From contig NZ_KK073874.1 of assembly GCF_000585375.1 (NCBI RefSeq), positions 8,963,913 through 9,027,912 of the forward strand: 64,000 bases of DNA. The letters run 5' to 3'. The translations under genes and the position numbers were made by a program. The DNA comes from Cryptosporangium arvum DSM 44712 (GTDB lineage Bacteria > Actinomycetota > Actinomycetes > Mycobacteriales > Cryptosporangiaceae). The notes under the pieces are model-generated. The model ran no database searches, had not been told where the DNA came from, and saw only the letters and a program-made list of their open reading frames with translations. Shown here piece by piece: positions 7,514 through 15,246 of the stretch. The stretch's first letter is position 1. Each line of letters opens with the position of its first letter.

Positions 7514-7642
7514 TCAGCTGCAGGGGTTGTAGTCCCAGCAGTCGTTGTACCGCTTCTTGTGGTGGCGACGACGACGCGGCTTGCACTCGTTGTAGTCCCA
7601 GTCGTTGCACTGGTTGTAGTCGTAGTCGTAGCAGCCGCTCAT
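7514..7642 (-). CDS. 42-residue peptide, cassette copy 5
   Basis: The coding sequence is the same as copy 1 at every position compared. AGGAGG precedes the ATG by 9 bases and the leader is the longer variant. Copies 4 and 5 are only about 0.5 kb apart in the same orientation with transposase debris between them. Confidence 0.82.
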   Translation of the reverse strand: MSGCYDYDYNQCNDWDYNECKPRRRRHHKKRYNDCWDYNPCS

Positions 7643-7680
7643 GTCGTCCAGCCTCCTGTGTAAGTGTGTGTTCCCCCTGC

Positions 7681-7756
7681 TGTGCCAATAGCTTCGCGCG
7701 GAACTGGAGTCGGCTCGATCGGCTGCGCTACGGCTGGAACGTTCGCTTCGCAACAG
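7681..7756 (-). promoter_or_regulatory. Conserved upstream block of peptide copy 5
   Basis: CGAACG, GATCGA and TATTGG are kept at standard spacing on the minus strand. It has the TTCCAGCCGT variant like copy 3, while its leader is of the other type. Confidence 0.55.
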
Positions 7757-7786
7757 TGGTGCTGCGCCTTTGGCGGAACGCTCGGA

Positions 7787-7905
7787 GCGGCTCGCCGCTA
7801 GCTTCTGCAGGTATTCGAGAACCTCGTTGGGCCGAGCTTGGAAGCGGGAGACAGCTACCGTCGCACCCGTCTGGAACAGCACTTGAGAGGTCTTGCGCTG
7901 GGTCG
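7787..7905 (-). pseudogene. 3' fragment related to the PH-like membrane protein
   Basis: The frame contains VLFQTGATVAVSRFQARPNE and VLEYLQKLAA, which aligns with LLFRTGVSVAASYEFGVRPD and MLERLEELAA at the end of the intact protein at 4812-5369. Only the C-terminal helix region remains. Confidence 0.72.
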
Positions 7906-8063
7906 ACTCGGCTGCCCGGATAGTCGGCACGGGGAACGCTCCGGCAGAACTAGTGCGGCCGGATACCGCGGCGTGCCACCAAGTCGGATCCATCACTCGG
8001 GCGTCGGCTCGTCGGATCCGCTAGGCCCGTTCCGGGCCGCCCGGCACCGAGCCGCTGCACGAC

Positions 8064-8096
8064 GAAGCCCGGGGCGCGGTGTGCGCTCCGGGCTTC
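8064..8096 (-). terminator. Hairpin after peptide copy 6
   Basis: A 14-bp stem with one G-T pair (GAAGCCCGGGGCGC, 8064-8077 with 8083-8096) and 5-base loop. Confidence 0.8.
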
Positions 8097-8110
8097 GGTG
8101 GTGAAAAGCG

Positions 8111-8239
8111 TCAGCTGCAGGGGTTGTAGTCCCAGCAGTCGTTGTAGCGCTTCTTGTGGTGGCGGCGACGGCGCGGCTTGCACTCGTTGTAGTCCCAGTC
8201 GTTGCACTGGTTGTAGTCGTAGTCGTAGCAGCCGCTCAT
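8111..8239 (-). CDS. 42-residue peptide, cassette copy 6
   Basis: The product is identical to copy 1. Three Arg codons (23, 25, 31) carry synonymous third-base changes, the most of any identical copy. AGGAGG lies 9 bases before the ATG. The cassette is divergent from the GNAT gene at 8383. Confidence 0.82.
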   Translation of the reverse strand: MSGCYDYDYNQCNDWDYNECKPRRRRHHKKRYNDCWDYNPCS

Positions 8240-8280
8240 GTCGTCCAGCCTCCTGTGTAAGTGTGTGTGTTCCCCCTGCT

Positions 8281-8357
8281 GTGCCACTAGCTTCGCGCGA
8301 ACACCCACGCCGCTCGATCGGCCGCGCAACCCCCGAAACGTTCGGTTCGCGACACTG
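8281..8357 (-). promoter_or_regulatory. Conserved upstream block of peptide copy 6
   Basis: All block elements are present at standard spacing on the minus strand. The block ends only about 25 bases before the GNAT start, so the divergent gene probably shares this control region. Confidence 0.55.
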
Positions 8358-8382
8358 TGGTCGAGTGACGAAGGGGGAGCTG

Positions 8383-8934
8383 ATGGAAAGCGCCGGCGTG
8401 CGGGTGCGCGCTTTCACGGCGGGCGATGTCGCGTTGATTCGGGAGGTGTCGGCCGACCCGGCCATCACCTCGCTCACGGCGGTGCCGCCGGACGCTGACG
8501 TACCGGGCGCGCTGGGCTACCTCCAGCAACAGCGCGCTCGGGCCGACGACGGGCTCGGCTACTCGTTCGCGATCGCCTCGTGCGACACCGATCAAGCCTG
8601 CGGCCAGATCGGCGTCTGGTTCGAGCGATACGAGCGGGCCAGCATCGGGTACTGGGTGGCCGCTCGGCAGCGCAAACGCGGTATCGCCTCGGTCGCGCTC
8701 GATCTGGTGTCGCGATGGTGCCTCGCGCGGCCGGGGATTCACCGGCTCGAGCTGCACATCCAGCCGTGGAACGAAAGGTCCTGCCGGACCGCCGAGAGGG
8801 TCGGCTACCGGCGGGAAGGGCTGCTTCGGGGGTGGCAGGAAGTCGGTGGGACCCGCCGGGACATGGTCATGTACTCGTTGCTAGCCACCGACCTGGAACG
8901 GGACGAAGTCTTCGAAGCGGGGTTCGAACGGTGA
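8383..8934 (+). CDS. GNAT family N-acetyltransferase
   Basis: The 183-residue product is a RimJ/RimL-type GNAT. It has the beta4/beta5 region IGYWVAARQRKRGIASVAL with acetyl-CoA motif QRKRGIA and the late HRLELHIQPWNERSCRTAER. Acetylation of a protein N-terminus or small amine is expected. AAGGGGGAG precedes the ATG at 8383; an in-frame GTG at 8365 is less well placed. Its last 54 bases overlap the convergent methyltransferase gene. Confidence 0.88.
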   Translation: MESAGVRVRAFTAGDVALIREVSADPAITSLTAVPPDADVPGALGYLQQQRARADDGLGYSFAIASCDTDQACGQIGVWFERYERASIGYWVAARQRKRGIASVALDLVSRWCLARPGIHRLELHIQPWNERSCRTAERVGYRREGLLRGWQEVGGTRRDMVMYSLLATDLERDEVFEAGFER

Positions 8935-9558
8935 GTCGGGTAGGCGCAGCGCTCGGCAGCGGGGCACCGACTCGGCCGCGGGATCGTCGTCGAGGTGGCG
9001 GAGGGTGCCGCCGACGAACGCGTCGGGAAGGGCCGTCCAGCCGAGGTTGCGCTCGTAGTAACGCACTGCGGTGCGGACGCTGGGCGCCCAATCGTCGTCC
9101 ACGATCACCAGGCCACCGGGGCGGACGATCTTGCGGAGGTAGTAGAAGTCGACGAACACCTCGTGGAAGCGGTGGCTGCCGTCGACGAATGTCGCGTCCA
9201 CACTGGTTCCGAGCAGCTGCGGAAGCGCCACCGAGGACGGCGACTCGACCAGATCGAACGCGGCACCCGCCTCCAGGAGCAGGTCCCGGCCGATGTTGTC
9301 GAAAGCCGGCTGTTGAAACGGGTCGATGATCACGTGCCGGGAACCAGACCCGCCGGCCAGAGCCTCAGCCACGGCCAGAGCCGAACTGCCGAAAGCCAAG
9401 CCGATCTCGACGACGGAGCGAGCGCCCTCGGCGACCAGAAGGTCTCGCACCAGGTCGCAGTCGCGGGCCGGGAGAGTCACTGTCTCGAAATCGTGTCCGA
9501 TGGTTCGAGGTGGGCCCTCGGTGGCCAACCGGTGACGAATCGCCGCTATGCGGTTCAC
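8881..9558 (-). CDS. Class I SAM-dependent methyltransferase
   Basis: The 225-residue protein has the SAM motif VVEIGLAFGSSALAV (motif I), a second acidic block ATFVDGSHRF and GGLVIVDDDW, resembling class I O-methyltransferase-like enzymes (Methyltransf_24 type). Substrate is unknown. The GTG start overlaps the stop of the zinc-ribbon gene as GTGA, so the two are translationally coupled. It is the third gene of the marR operon. Confidence 0.85.
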   Translation of the reverse strand: MNRIAAIRHRLATEGPPRTIGHDFETVTLPARDCDLVRDLLVAEGARSVVEIGLAFGSSALAVAEALAGGSGSRHVIIDPFQQPAFDNIGRDLLLEAGAAFDLVESPSSVALPQLLGTSVDATFVDGSHRFHEVFVDFYYLRKIVRPGGLVIVDDDWAPSVRTAVRYYERNLGWTALPDAFVGGTLRHLDDDPAAESVPRCRALRLPDSPFEPRFEDFVPFQVGG

Positions 9559-9782
9559 CGCGCCAGGACCCGGGGGTGGTCCCGCCAGGCGGGCATCGTG
9601 GCCAGGTAGGCCAGGGTTTCGGCTTCGATCTGTTCGCGCGGGGCGTTCGGGTTGCGGCGGGCCTGCCAGGCGGTCATGCGCTCGAAGCGCTCGTCGAACG
9701 GTTGGAGCGCACCGCCGGCGTCGGTGCAGTGCTCGCAGTAGGGACCGCTCTCGATCGGCATCCCGCAGCTTTCGCAGTTCAC
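9555..9782 (-). CDS. Small zinc-ribbon protein
   Basis: The 75-residue product begins with CESCGMPI and YCEHC, a four-Cys zinc ribbon of the Zn_ribbon_2 type, followed by a helical region. It overlaps its neighbours on both sides (ATGA with marR, GTGA with the methyltransferase), a compact three-gene operon. Its role is not known. Confidence 0.82.
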   Translation of the reverse strand: MNCESCGMPIESGPYCEHCTDAGGALQPFDERFERMTAWQARRNPNAPREQIEAETLAYLATMPAWRDHPRVLAR

Positions 9783-10201
9783 GATTTCTCCTTGGTGGTG
9801 AGTAGGGCCCGCATCCCGGCCAGCAGGGCTTCGCGGGTGTCGGCAGGCACGGCGTCGAGGGCCTCGGCCAGGCGGGTGGTATCGAGCACCGCCCGGTCGC
9901 GGGCCAAGCGTTCCTGGCCCTCCGACGTCAGCCAGACGAGCGTTCGGCGCCGGTCGGCGGGGTCGCGTTCGCGCTCCAGCAGCCCGTTCCGCTCCAGTTG
10001 GCTGACGATTTCGCTGACCACCGACTGGGCTCGGTCGAGGTGGAGCGCGGCCTCACCCACGGTGAGCGGGCCGGTGCGGGCCAGGTGGTTCAGCACCGCG
10101 CGCGAGGCCCCCGAGAGCTCGGATCGTTTCTCGTCGCGGCGGTGAAAGGTGAGGTAGACGGCCTGGAACAGCTCCTCGAACCGGGTTGCGGTTTCGTGCA
10201 C
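9779..10201 (-). CDS. MarR family transcriptional regulator
   Basis: The 140-residue winged-helix protein has the recognition region AQSVVSEIVSQLERNGLLER followed by the wing DPADRRRTLVWLT. It likely represses its own operon and responds to a small ligand. The start is GTG at 10201. No clear palindrome was identified just upstream. Confidence 0.9.
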   Translation of the reverse strand: MHETATRFEELFQAVYLTFHRRDEKRSELSGASRAVLNHLARTGPLTVGEAALHLDRAQSVVSEIVSQLERNGLLERERDPADRRRTLVWLTSEGQERLARDRAVLDTTRLAEALDAVPADTREALLAGMRALLTTKEKS

Positions 10202-10247
10202 GCGCTTACGATCGATCAGCGTCGATACATCGTCAATCCCGATGGAT

Positions 10248-10727
10248 CTAGGTCAGCTCGTCGGCCAGCAGGTCCATGAGAAGGCCGTCGTGCCACGTGC
10301 CGTCGGGCCCCCGCTCGTAGCGGCGCATGATGCCGACCGGGCGGAAGCCGACCTTGGCGTAACAGCGGATCGCGGCTTCGTTGTCGGCGGCCGGGTCGAT
10401 GACCAGACGGTGGTGCCCGCGCTCGATCAGGTGAGTGGCGAGCGTACGGACCGCGTCGGTGCCCAGGCCTCGCCCGTGCACCGCGGGGTCGAGGTAGATG
10501 TCGATGCCGGCGTGGCGGTAGTCCGGGTCTTCTTCTTCCGACCACTGGATGGCGCCGACGACCTGGTCCTCGTACTCGATGACGTAGATGTGCACGTCCT
10601 CGTCGGTGAGGTCGTCGGGCTCGCCGCCCCACCGCGCGAAGACCTCCGGTTCGGCGCGGATCTCGCCCAATCGCGGAAGGTCGGCTTCGGTCGCCTCGCG
10701 CAGGCGAACGTGGTTGCCCCGCATCAT
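10248..10727 (-). CDS. GNAT family N-acetyltransferase (AAC(6')-like)
   Basis: The 159-residue protein shows the acetyl-CoA motif VHGRGLGTDAVR, an upstream IDIYLDP strand and DNEAAIRCYAKVGFRPVG. The layout resembles aminoglycoside 6'-N-acetyltransferases, but resistance cannot be inferred from this alone. Two adjacent ATG codons (10727 and 10724) could start it. Confidence 0.87.
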   Translation of the reverse strand: MMRGNHVRLREATEADLPRLGEIRAEPEVFARWGGEPDDLTDEDVHIYVIEYEDQVVGAIQWSEEEDPDYRHAGIDIYLDPAVHGRGLGTDAVRTLATHLIERGHHRLVIDPAADNEAAIRCYAKVGFRPVGIMRRYERGPDGTWHDGLLMDLLADELT

Positions 10728-10779
10728 CCGAAGCTACCGAAAGTTTCCCGTGAAACGGTGAACGGGTACCGCCGACGGC

Positions 10780-11340
10780 ATGGCGGACCAGATACGCGGG
10801 CGTCGGCTCCTTCGATGGTGGATGGTGGCGATCGGCATCAGCCTCGCCTCGGTGTACATCGCCGCGGTCGTGTACCGGCAGGACTGGCCCAAGCTGGTCT
10901 ACGCGTGCGCGTGGGCTATCGCGTTACCTCTCGCGTGGACCTGGGGAAACGTCGTCGTGGACGCCGTCGGCATCCGCCTGTCGTGGTTCGAACGGCGTCG
11001 GCTCAATTTTCCGACGCGCTGGATCGCCTGGGACCAGGTCGAGAGCGTCGAGAAGTTCGACCACTCACGGACCTACGTGCACATCCGCCTCACCGACGGA
11101 CGGACCGTGCCACTGATCGGCATCCAGGGTGAGCGATCGGAGGCCGTGGCCGCGCTCGGCACCAAACCGCTGATGGCTCGCCGCTTGGCGTCGATCACGA
11201 TGGACCGACCGCGAACGGCGGAGCAGGTTGACGCTGAGCTGCGGCAGCGGGAAGCGGCCTTGGCCGCGGAGCGGGAAGAGTTGAAGCGGATCAGCGAAGG
11301 TATGCCGCGAGTTCCTCGACAATTGCGTCGAAGCGAGTGA
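10780..11340 (+). CDS. Membrane protein with PH-like domain
   Basis: The 186-residue protein has two closely spaced hydrophobic helices (about 13-32 and 38-56), a PH-like domain (VDAVGIRLSW to GRTVPLIG) and a charged coiled-coil tail (about 145-176). This is the common actinobacterial plan of a membrane-tethered PH domain of unknown role. Its 3' end overlaps the convergent hydrolase by 50 bases. Confidence 0.75.
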   Translation: MADQIRGRRLLRWWMVAIGISLASVYIAAVVYRQDWPKLVYACAWAIALPLAWTWGNVVVDAVGIRLSWFERRRLNFPTRWIAWDQVESVEKFDHSRTYVHIRLTDGRTVPLIGIQGERSEAVAALGTKPLMARRLASITMDRPRTAEQVDAELRQREAALAAEREELKRISEGMPRVPRQLRRSE

Positions 11341-12160
11341 GCACGATCGAGAGGTGACCTTCGGCCGGCTCGAGGTGCGCGGTCGCGCCCGGGACGTGCT
11401 CGGCCAGCCACTGGCCGTGCGCGAAGGGAACCATGCGGTCGTGGCCGCCCTGCCAGACGGCAACCGGGACCTTGACGGTGGCCAGGTCGAAACCCCAGTC
11501 GTTGACGAACGCGAGGTCGTCGTCGCGCCAACCGCTGATGCCGGTGGAAACGGATGCCCGGAACGACGCGGCGTTGTAGGTGGCGAAGTCGTCGGTGAGC
11601 GCGTTCCGGTCGACGGCGTCGACCAGGTCGCCGAGAGCGGTCGCGACCTCGTCGGCGGTGACCGTGGCCAGTTCAGCGGCCGCGGCCTCGAGGTAGGGGG
11701 TCAGCTTCGCCTCGCCCTCCGCGGCGGCGCCGAACTCCTCGATGTTCTCCGCGCCCATGCCGGCGAGCCAGTCGATGCCGTCGGCGCCGAACGGCGTGGG
11801 GCCGGCGATGACGGCGGCGGCCGCGCACCAGTTCGGGAGCAGGGTCGCGCAGGCCAGCGCGTGAGGACCGCCACCGGACCAGCCGGCGGTGACGAAACGG
11901 TTGGCCCCCAGATGGTCGAGGAGCGCGACGATCTCGGGGACGACGTCGGCGACCGTCCGGCCGGGCTGAGGCGTGGAATTCGCGTACCCCGGGCGGCTGT
12001 AGAGCACCAGGCGCAGGCCGTGACGCGCGGCGGCGTCGGCCATCGGCTGGTAGAGCAACGCCGCCGACGGTGTGCCGGTGTGCATGACCAGTGGGACGCC
12101 ATCGTCAGGACCGGCTACGAGGTACTCGAGTTTCCGCCCGTCGGGCCGTTCGATCTCCAC
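11291..12160 (-). CDS. Alpha/beta hydrolase
   Basis: The 289-residue enzyme has the nucleophile elbow AGWSGGGPHA (Ser in GWSGG), a late acid region WQGGHDRMVPF and a final His in EGHLS, completing the triad. Hydrolysis of an ester or related bond is expected. The GTG at 12160 starts the recognisable family sequence; the upstream extension of the frame is unlike it. Confidence 0.87.
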   Translation of the reverse strand: MEIERPDGRKLEYLVAGPDDGVPLVMHTGTPSAALLYQPMADAAARHGLRLVLYSRPGYANSTPQPGRTVADVVPEIVALLDHLGANRFVTAGWSGGGPHALACATLLPNWCAAAAVIAGPTPFGADGIDWLAGMGAENIEEFGAAAEGEAKLTPYLEAAAAELATVTADEVATALGDLVDAVDRNALTDDFATYNAASFRASVSTGISGWRDDDLAFVNDWGFDLATVKVPVAVWQGGHDRMVPFAHGQWLAEHVPGATAHLEPAEGHLSIVLTRFDAIVEELAAYLR

Positions 12161-12191
12161 ATCCGCGAGGCTACGCGGGCATGATCGAGGT

Positions 12192-12767
12192 ATGGGGAAG
12201 CAGTACGAACGTCTTACCGACCGTCTCCGCGCGTTCATCGCCGCCCAGCCGGTGTTCTTCGTGGCCACCGCGCCGCTGAGCGCCGACGGGCACGTCAACC
12301 TCTCACCCAAGGGCCGGTCCGGCTCCCTGGCCGTGCTCGACGAGCACCGGCTGGCGTATCTGGACTTCGGCGGCAGCCACGCCGAGACCATCGCCCACCT
12401 GCGCGAGAACAGCCGCATCACGCTCATGTGGTGCGCGTTCGACGGTCCGCCGACGGTGGTGCGCGTGCACGGGCGCGGCGAGCCGGTGTTCCGCGACGAC
12501 CCCCGGTTCCCCGAGCTCGTCGCGGCGATGGCGGACGCGGACGACGTCGGGGTGCGCGCGGTGATCCTGGTGACGGCCGAGCGGATCAGCGACAGCTGCG
12601 GCTTCGCGGTGCCGTACATGGACTACCGGGAAGAGCGCACGCTGCACGCCGAGTACTTCGGTCGCAAAGGCGAGGACGGGTTCGCGGAGTACTGCGAGGG
12701 CAAGGAGACGAACGTCGAGAGCATCGACGGTCTCCCGGCGTTGCCGGTGCCGCTGCCTCAGCGGTAG
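12192..12767 (+). CDS. Pyridoxamine 5'-phosphate oxidase family protein
   Basis: The 191-residue protein has the family opening FFVATAPLSADGHVNLSPKG and a split-barrel pattern, then SCGFAVPYMDY near the end. It probably binds FMN and reduces or oxidises a small substrate. It is divergent from the hydrolase at 11291-12160 with only about 31 bases between starts. Confidence 0.85.
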   Translation: MGKQYERLTDRLRAFIAAQPVFFVATAPLSADGHVNLSPKGRSGSLAVLDEHRLAYLDFGGSHAETIAHLRENSRITLMWCAFDGPPTVVRVHGRGEPVFRDDPRFPELVAAMADADDVGVRAVILVTAERISDSCGFAVPYMDYREERTLHAEYFGRKGEDGFAEYCEGKETNVESIDGLPALPVPLPQR

Positions 12768-13396
12768 CTCTCCAGGAGGTCCGCCAGTTCGATCGGCCGG
12801 CTCAGCGCCGGGGTGTGACCGCTGTCGATCACGTCCGGCGTGATGCCGAGCCGTTCCTGCGCCACGCGGCTGATGAAGCCCACCGGCAGCAGCCGGTCGT
12901 GCCGGCCGATCAGGACCCGGGTGGGGACGTCGGGCCAGGCCTGAAGGGGGGACGGCTCGCTCAGCCGCGCCTCCGACTGCGAGCGTCCCCGCTTCTGCGC
13001 CTCGGCGGCGAGCTCCGGCGGAACGTCCTGGTAGAACAGGTCGTCGTAGCTCTCCCGCTCCTCGTCGCCGTAGCGCGTGTTCACCCAGAAGTCGGCGGGT
13101 GCCTCGTGGGGCGCGGGAATCATCGGCGCCACCAGGACCAGCGTTCTCACTACAACTTCTCGGGCGACGAGCGGCGCGACGAAGCCTCCGAGCGATTGTC
13201 CGACGACGATCAGGTCGGTTCGCTGCCCGATCGCTGCCACCACGGCGTTCGTGTATTCGGGTAGACCGGCGGAATCGTCGTCGCAGGGGAGATCGGGCGC
13301 GACGGTGTCGTGCCCGCGCGACCGCAACTCGGCCTCCACGAGGTGCCAGTACCAGCCGACGTCACCAGCGCCGTGGATCAAGACGAACGTAGCCAT
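12758..13396 (-). CDS. Alpha/beta hydrolase (plant-esterase-like)
   Basis: The 212-residue protein opens with FVLIHGAGDVGWYW, has the nucleophile elbow VVGQSLGGF and ends with a DSGHTP His. This is the compact hydrolase group related to salicylate/methyl esterases. Its last ten bases overlap the convergent oxidase gene. Confidence 0.88.
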   Translation of the reverse strand: MATFVLIHGAGDVGWYWHLVEAELRSRGHDTVAPDLPCDDDSAGLPEYTNAVVAAIGQRTDLIVVGQSLGGFVAPLVAREVVVRTLVLVAPMIPAPHEAPADFWVNTRYGDEERESYDDLFYQDVPPELAAEAQKRGRSQSEARLSEPSPLQAWPDVPTRVLIGRHDRLLPVGFISRVAQERLGITPDVIDSGHTPALSRPIELADLLESYR

Positions 13397-13516
13397 GGTC
13401 TGTTGGTCCCCCGTGCGAGCTACTCGCAACTGTCCAGCTCGGAGGGATTTGGCGACGGTTCGGAGTTCCTAATCTCGGTCGTGTCGAAAACACGCAGCTG
13501 AGAGAGGGACGGACCG

Positions 13517-14386
13517 ATGACGACAAGCCGGATCCAGCGTTTCCGGGTGCCGATTCTGATCGCCGGGCTCGCGGTGGTGCTCGTCGGAGCCCGCGGTCTC
13601 AACATCGTCGCGTCGCACCATCCGGTTCTCGCCCTCGCGATGGGGTTCGCCACCGCGGCCGGCGCGGTGTTCGGCTACCGCTGGCTGACCCGCACGGTCG
13701 AAGGCCGGACCACGGTCGACGAACTGCCGAGCGCCGGAACCTGGACCGGCCTGCGTCGCGGGGTTCTGATCGGGTCGGCCGCGTTCACCACGACGATGCT
13801 CCTGATCGGCATGTTCGGCGGCTGGGACCACGTCGGCGGCGGCTCGTTCGGCGGCATGCTGATCAGCTTCGGCGCGATGACGAGCGTCGCGGTGAACGAG
13901 GAACTGCTGTTCCGTGGCGTCATCTTCCGCATCCTCGAGGAGCGGGTGGGAAGCGTGGTCGCGATCGCGGCGTCGTCCCTGCTGTTCGGGTTGGTTCACC
14001 TGGTGAACCCGGGGGCGACTCTGTGGGGCACGCTGGCGATCGGCATCGAAGGCGGCACGATGCTCGCCGCCGCCTATGTTCTGACGCGGTCGCTGTGGCT
14101 GGGGATCGGGCTGCATTTCGCGTGGAACTTCGTGGGTGGGGGGTTGTTCGGGGTCACGGTGTCGGGGGCGGCGGAAGAGGACACCAGCCTGCTGCACACG
14201 ACGCTGGGTGGACCCGAGGCGCTGACCGGCGGTGGGTTCGGGCCGGAGGCGAGCGTGTTCGCGCTGGTGGTGGGGCTGGCGATCACGGTCGTGATGCTGC
14301 GCCGAGCGGTTCGTGCCGGGCAGCTCCGGCCGAGGGCTCAGGTGCGCGAGTCGTCGAGGTCTCTGGTGGGGGCGCGGAGCGAGTAG
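13517..14386 (+). CDS. CPBP (CAAX-type) intramembrane metalloprotease
   Basis: The 289-residue protein has about six to seven transmembrane segments and all family motifs: NEELLFRG (EExxxR), LLFGLVH (FxxxH) and HFAWN (HxxxN/D). These build the metal site of Rce1-like proteases. GAGAGAGGGA precedes the ATG. It ends about 170 bases before peptide copy 7 in the same orientation, but the conserved block between them implies separate transcription. Confidence 0.92.
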   Translation: MTTSRIQRFRVPILIAGLAVVLVGARGLNIVASHHPVLALAMGFATAAGAVFGYRWLTRTVEGRTTVDELPSAGTWTGLRRGVLIGSAAFTTTMLLIGMFGGWDHVGGGSFGGMLISFGAMTSVAVNEELLFRGVIFRILEERVGSVVAIAASSLLFGLVHLVNPGATLWGTLAIGIEGGTMLAAAYVLTRSLWLGIGLHFAWNFVGGGLFGVTVSGAAEEDTSLLHTTLGGPEALTGGGFGPEASVFALVVGLAITVVMLRRAVRAGQLRPRAQVRESSRSLVGARSE

Positions 14387-14444
14387 GGGTTCGGGGCTTG
14401 GAGCCGGTCTGGTTGCGGTTTATGGACCGGTGGGTGGGGCGCCA

Positions 14445-14521
14445 GTGTTGCGAACCGAACGTTTCGGGGGTTGCGCGGCCGATCGAGCCGACTCCATTTC
14501 CGCGCGAAGCTATTGGCACAT
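14445..14521 (+). promoter_or_regulatory. Conserved upstream block of peptide copy 7
   Basis: GTGTTG, CGAACG (14456-14461), GATCGA (14481-14486) and TATTGG (14511-14516) show the exact 19- and 24-base spacings of copy 1. The first part is almost the same as copy 1 although the two cassettes are 13.7 kb apart. Confidence 0.6.
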
Positions 14522-14555
14522 CAGGAACACACAAACTTTCAGGAGGCTGGACGAC

Positions 14556-14684
14556 ATGAGCGGCTGCTACGACTACGACTACAACCAGTGCAACGACTGG
14601 GACTACAACGAGTGCAAGCCGCGTCGTCGTCGCCACCACAAGAAGCGGTACAACGACTGCTGGGACTACAACCCCTGCAGCTGA
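14556..14684 (+). CDS. 42-residue peptide, cassette copy 7
   Basis: The coding sequence matches copy 1, including all Arg codons. AGGAGG is 9 bases before the ATG. It is the only other plus-strand copy and bounds the cassette-bearing region on the right. Confidence 0.82.
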   Translation: MSGCYDYDYNQCNDWDYNECKPRRRRHHKKRYNDCWDYNPCS

Positions 14685-14699
14685 ACCACCCGAATGAAC

Positions 14700-14730
14700 G
14701 AAGCCCGGAGCGCTCGTCGCTCCGGGCTTC
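14700..14730. terminator. Hairpin after peptide copy 7
   Basis: A perfect 13-bp stem (GAAGCCCGGAGCG, 14700-14712 with 14718-14730), loop 5, lies between copy 7 and the convergent RidA gene and can serve both. Confidence 0.84.
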
Positions 14731-14731
14731 C

Positions 14732-15130
14732 TCATGTCGGCGCCACCACCGCAACCGCCTCCACCTCGACGAGTTGGTCGGGGTACCCGAGCACGGTCAC
14801 CCCCACCAACGTGCTCGGCGGCTGGGGCGTGAAATACGCGGTGATCGTCGCCCAGGCGGCGCTCAAGTCTTCCCGCCGGTCAGACGCCACGTAAATGGTG
14901 GTCTTGACGACGTCGGCGAGGTCGGCACCGGCCGCCTCCAGCGCGGTCTGCAAATTCGCGACCGCCTGATGGCACTGGCCGACCAGATCACCGACGGGCG
15001 TAGTACTGCCGGTCGAGTCCAGCGGGCAGGCACCAGCGGTGAAGACCAACTGCCCCGCGGCGACGAGTGCGGCATAGGCGTACGGCGCGGTGGTGGCGAG
15101 GCCCGGCGGACTGATCAGCTGGTGGGTCAT
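14732..15130 (-). CDS. RidA family protein
   Basis: The 132-residue protein has the YjgF/Rid fold pattern: LVFTAGACPLD, QCHQAVANLQTALEAAGA, VVKTTIYV and a final LVEVEAVAV. The conserved Arg that binds the carboxylate of imine intermediates in archetypal RidA is not evident (GVTVLGYPDQLVEVE), so activity may differ. A 3' fragment of a close relative is at 6600-6693. Confidence 0.85.
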   Translation of the reverse strand: MTHQLISPPGLATTAPYAYAALVAAGQLVFTAGACPLDSTGSTTPVGDLVGQCHQAVANLQTALEAAGADLADVVKTTIYVASDRREDLSAAWATITAYFTPQPPSTLVGVTVLGYPDQLVEVEAVAVVAPT

Positions 15131-15246
15131 GGATCCACGGTCGCGTATCGAGCGCCCACCCACCAACCCACACGCGCAATGTGCGTGAATGGTCACGCAG
15201 AGTCCGCCCTAACCCGATCCGCGCCCGTTTGAACCGTTGCGGCAGG

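Noticed and set aside
7406-7663. Val/Ala-rich hydrophobic open frame antisense to the peptide cassettes, seen at several copies
   Set aside because: The Arg-codon differences that are synonymous in the peptide change Thr to Ala in this frame (copies 3 and 6), and the Shine-Dalgarno and hairpin are placed for the peptide strand. The hydrophobic product is a shadow of Tyr/Asp/Asn codons.
790-14684. Peptide as a classical bacteriocin or RiPP precursor
   Set aside because: There is no leader/core layout with GG or similar cleavage site, no known modifying enzyme or dedicated peptidase-transporter, and the ABC pair at 2952-4735 is DrrAB-like without a peptidase domain. Kept only as an open possibility.
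690-14730. Cassettes as CRISPR repeats or as insertion sequences
   Set aside because: Copies are unevenly spaced, in both orientations, contain a conserved gene, and have no transposase inside. I found no shared terminal inverted repeats or target duplications at their ends.
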